NCBI RefSeq assembly: GCF_002077945.1
Contig: NZ_LVYD01000060.1
Span: forward strand, 60,475-124,474
Source: Niastella vici
Lineage (GTDB): Bacteria; Bacteroidota; Bacteroidia; Chitinophagales; Chitinophagaceae
DNA length: 64,000 nt
Reading direction: 5' to 3'
The stretch's first letter is position 1. Each line of letters begins with the position of its first letter. The translations under genes and the position numbers were made by a program. Shown here one piece after another: positions 61,705 through 64,000 of this stretch. The notes under the pieces were generated by a model, which was not told where the DNA came from, did not search any database, and saw only the letters and a list, made by a program, of their open reading frames with translations.

Positions 61705-61839
61705 TTATTCAAATTAAAAAGCCCATCAAACTCAAAGATTTGAAGGGCTTCATTTTTTCGTCGGGACAACTGGACAGTCTAACCTGTTGATACAGGATTT
61801 AAAGGCTTTAGGGGAGTCTTTAACCCTCAATGGAGGATT
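61705..61839. repeat. hairpin repeat with tRNA-3'-like tail, copy D
   Basis: Tattcaaatt and A-run, hairpin gcccatcaaa/tttgaagggc (61721-61748), T-run, gtcgggacaactggac, aacctgttgatacaggattt, ending ctcaatggaggatt. The end-to-end match with copy A (31173-31308), 30 kb away, shows that the element is ~135 nt long. Confidence 0.6.
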
Positions 61840-62247
61840 CATGAAAATTTGAATGACTGATAAAATCCAGGAATAAATAAAGTCTAGGCATCATAAATAA
61901 ATAATAAACTTTTATCTCTATTTTAGGCCGCTATGGATAGCCAAATTATTGGCGATAAGTAAATGCTTTAGGTATGCATAAATTTATTATTTCAGTTATT
62001 GTGATTCTTCCTAGTTCTCCTTAATGGTCTTTTATATGCTTGATCTCAGTAACAATTGAACTTATTATCTCTTGACTTGGTGACAAGGGATCATTCGACC
62101 ATTCTTAGACGTGTGTTCCTATAGCGGACAACAGTTGTACTAAATCCGGACAGGTTTATCCGTGAGCCAATTGAATATCTTATTTATAATCAAATAATTA
62201 AAAAAGAGGTATGCCACTTGCAAAAGTGACAGCTTAACCTAAAACCA
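61840..62247. other. gene-free AT-rich stretch before the S33-like hydrolase gene
   Basis: No gene is seen. At 62124-62152 two CGGACA units (gcggacaacag, atccggacagg) 21 nt apart may be a binding site; similar TGTCCGG units occur in the repeats at 23347-23884. Confidence 0.3.
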
Positions 62248-63753
62248 ATGAAATTCTATTCATGTATTTTATTACTTCTTTCGTTAATCGAGCAATCCCA
62301 TGCCCAAAAGAAAGTCTATATGCCTTCAATACAAACTTGCAATTGCAATTTTAAAATTGACAGCAGTTATATAGCTTCAGCACCCCCACGGTTAAAACCC
62401 GACTCCACGTTCCCTTACAAAATTGACAGCAGCTTCCAGACTGTATGCGGTTATCTCATCGTGCCCGAAAACAGGAAGAAGGCTTCTTCAAAAATGATCA
62501 AACTCCCGTTTATCGTTTTGAAAAGTAAAAGTCAGGATAAAAAGAAAGATCCATTTCTGTTTACAACCGGAGGGCCGGGGGGTACTTCACTTGCCTGGAT
62601 TAATGGTATGCAAAGAAGCAGTGTGATTGAAAGCAGGGATTGTATTGCCTTTGAGCAAAGAGGCACCCAATTTGCCATTCCAAATCTGCGAAGCTTTGAA
62701 TTGGACACGGCCACTCGTGAAGCCTATCGGAAAAACCTGAACAAGGACAGCATGTGGCTGGAAGGTGTAAAGCGATATAAAAAGAAGCTGGAGAAGAAAG
62801 GCATTGACCTTTCAGGATACAATACAGATGAAACGGTTGCAGACATTATCGATCTCCTGAAAGTGCTGAAGATCGATTCCGTTAATTTAACCGGTGTCTC
62901 TTACAGCGGAGTGGTCATGCTTGCAGTGCTTCAAAAGGAGCCATCAAAAGTGCGGTCGCTGGTATTGGATTCACCACTACCAACTTTTATTTCGATTGAT
63001 GAAGATGAGCCTATGAATTTTGTTAATTCTATACATGTTTTGTCCGGGCATTGTGAGAAAGATTCTTTAGATCAACAACGCTATGGCGGTCTTGCAACCA
63101 AATTCGAAAACTATTTCAATTCGATTGCTGATAAAAAATTCTATTTCCCTTATGTTGAAAAAGGCACTGTCGATACTATTCAAATCGAATATACAAAGAA
63201 CGAACTATTCGACATTCTTGATAATACCTTGCAAGATCCATCTGCCATTAAGAATGTTCCATTTATGATCACTGAAATGATCAAAGGCAACCATGCTCCG
63301 TATATTCAAAAGAAGCTGGACGATATTTTCAACAAGAATATTGCACCAAGCGGAATGCGAATGTCGGTGTACTGTGCCGACCAGGCAAGTTACCACAGTG
63401 AAGAAGTGATTCAACAGTTGTACCAGCTATATCCTTTTCTGAGGGGCTTTCATATCAATGACGTATATAATGCAGTTTGTGATTGCTGGAAAGTTCCACC
63501 GATATCGGTTCAAACCAGGCAACCGTATTATTCGAGCAAACCTGTACTGATTGGTGATGGCGAAATGGACCCGGCATGCAGTCCGCTCTATATGTACAGG
63601 ATCAAACACTATATGCCAAATGCTCAATGCTTTTTATTTATCAACCGGTCTCATGGGATCGGTGGCACAACGTTTCGCCAAATGACACAAATGTTTTTAG
63701 ATCATCCTTACAACAGGATCGTAATCCCAAATGAACAAATCATTGCATATTAA
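62248..63753 (+). CDS. secreted alpha/beta-hydrolase, S33/tripeptidyl-aminopeptidase-like
   Basis: This 501-aa product has a signal peptide (MKFYSCILLLLSLIEQSHAQ). It shows LFTTGGPGGTSLAWI (the GGPGG oxyanion motif of proline iminopeptidases), RDCIAFEQRGTQF, nucleophile elbow GVSYSGV (Ser about 219), VLDSPLP, and near the C-terminus LIGDGEMDPACSP (Asp) and NRSHGIG (His), followed by a TAP-like C-domain. It should be an exported aminopeptidase or esterase. It is a single transcription unit. Confidence 0.9.
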   Translation: MKFYSCILLLLSLIEQSHAQKKVYMPSIQTCNCNFKIDSSYIASAPPRLKPDSTFPYKIDSSFQTVCGYLIVPENRKKASSKMIKLPFIVLKSKSQDKKKDPFLFTTGGPGGTSLAWINGMQRSSVIESRDCIAFEQRGTQFAIPNLRSFELDTATREAYRKNLNKDSMWLEGVKRYKKKLEKKGIDLSGYNTDETVADIIDLLKVLKIDSVNLTGVSYSGVVMLAVLQKEPSKVRSLVLDSPLPTFISIDEDEPMNFVNSIHVLSGHCEKDSLDQQRYGGLATKFENYFNSIADKKFYFPYVEKGTVDTIQIEYTKNELFDILDNTLQDPSAIKNVPFMITEMIKGNHAPYIQKKLDDIFNKNIAPSGMRMSVYCADQASYHSEEVIQQLYQLYPFLRGFHINDVYNAVCDCWKVPPISVQTRQPYYSSKPVLIGDGEMDPACSPLYMYRIKHYMPNAQCFLFINRSHGIGGTTFRQMTQMFLDHPYNRIVIPNEQIIAY

Positions 63754-63917
63754 ATTCCGGACAATGGTCGATGTGTGTTAAAAGAAGGAAGATATATTTC
63801 ATCGCTGAAAAGAAGTATTAATTTATCTTCTCTGACTCCGTTGGGTTCAGTGTAAGCTCCCCGAAAAGTCGCCAACCCGGGGATCGTGGAATTTACTCAA
63901 ACTCGCACAAAATGCGA

Positions 63918-63967
63918 AAGCCCGCAATAGCGCGGGCTTCACATTTCCTTAACAGTCGGGTCAGCTG
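63918..63967. repeat. hairpin repeat, copy E, at right edge
   Basis: Hairpin aagcccgc/gcgggctt (63918-63939), then cacatttccttaacagtcgggtcagctggacgg. The part after the hairpin (gtcgggtcagctggac) matches copy D at 14 of 16 bases. The hairpin arms differ from the other copies. On the minus strand the stretch 64000-63939 is also an open frame ending RPADPTVKEM, so a real gene end cannot be excluded. Confidence 0.45.
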
Positions 63968-64000
63968 GACGGATTTCTATCGCGCTGTGCAAAGCCCGTG

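Noticed and set aside
63939..64000. Possible end of a minus-strand gene (RALHSAIEIRPADPTVKEM)
   Set aside because: Only 20 codons visible and the DNA also fits repeat copy E; not enough to call a gene.

Overview
The window reads as a chromosomal segment of a Bacteroidota bacterium, most likely a member of the Chitinophagaceae. The basis is family content: type IX secretion (T9SS) sorting tails, gliding-type C-terminal domains, FtsX/MacB-like permeases with long periplasmic domains, TPR sensor proteins, membrane-anchored winged-helix regulators, YceI proteins, glycoside hydrolases for plant polysaccharide, and weak Shine-Dalgarno signals. No rRNA, complete tRNA, CRISPR array or intact insertion sequence was seen. 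The genus cannot be fixed from the sequence alone.

Layout. 1-384 is the start of a secreted esterase running off the left edge. 758-4802 is an AT-rich three-gene operon: a lipase-like alpha/beta hydrolase with a helical-repeat tail, a TIR protein, and a KGGVGR-type P-loop ATPase fused to a degenerate TIR domain and a helical tail. It looks like a conflict or anti-phage system and is the strongest candidate for an undescribed system. 5079-13256 is a GC-richer block. It holds a NarL/LuxR response regulator and its histidine kinase, a PD-(D/E)XK-like ORF between them, a small membrane protein and a 155-aa protein, and, divergently, two paralogous ~500-aa proteins of unknown family followed by a membrane-anchored GH25 muramidase. 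This is the second candidate system.

13324-25492 is mixed: a small secreted protein, an ABC-type permease, a GT39-like glycosyltransferase, a 2OG-Fe(II) oxygenase, a lipoprotein, a membrane protein with an HEVVGHG motif, and a TPR-HTH regulator. The regulator is followed by two ~50-nt direct repeats, each upstream of a small gene. 25609-28839 is a large secreted NHL/Ig-like protein with a gliding-type C-terminal domain.

28970-35751 is a gene graveyard with remnants of a LacI-type regulator, a haem protein, a TonB-dependent receptor, a PD40 protein and a DHFR-like protein. Between them lie intact genes for YceI, cupredoxin, a beta-helix protein and a TPR histidine kinase. A GC-rich peptidase E gene follows.

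36761-55301 is a xyloglucan-type locus: two GH31 enzymes, a GH42, a 1527-aa FG-GAP/IPT protein, and a GH74 endo-xyloglucanase preceded by its own frameshifted paralogue. A membrane-anchored winged-helix regulator and a YceI lipoprotein lie in between. GH74 would cut the backbone, GH31 would remove xylose from the side chains and GH42 galactose. No SusC/SusD pair is present.

55370-55690 is the 3' end of a group II intron. 56295-59646 holds an HxlR regulator divergent from a compact operon for a secreted metallo-beta-lactamase-fold hydrolase, an M28 peptidase and an exported RidA. The right end has an IPT lipoprotein, a serine-recombinase fragment and an S33-like hydrolase. A dispersed hairpin repeat with a tRNA-3'-end-like tail appears five times from 31 kb onward.
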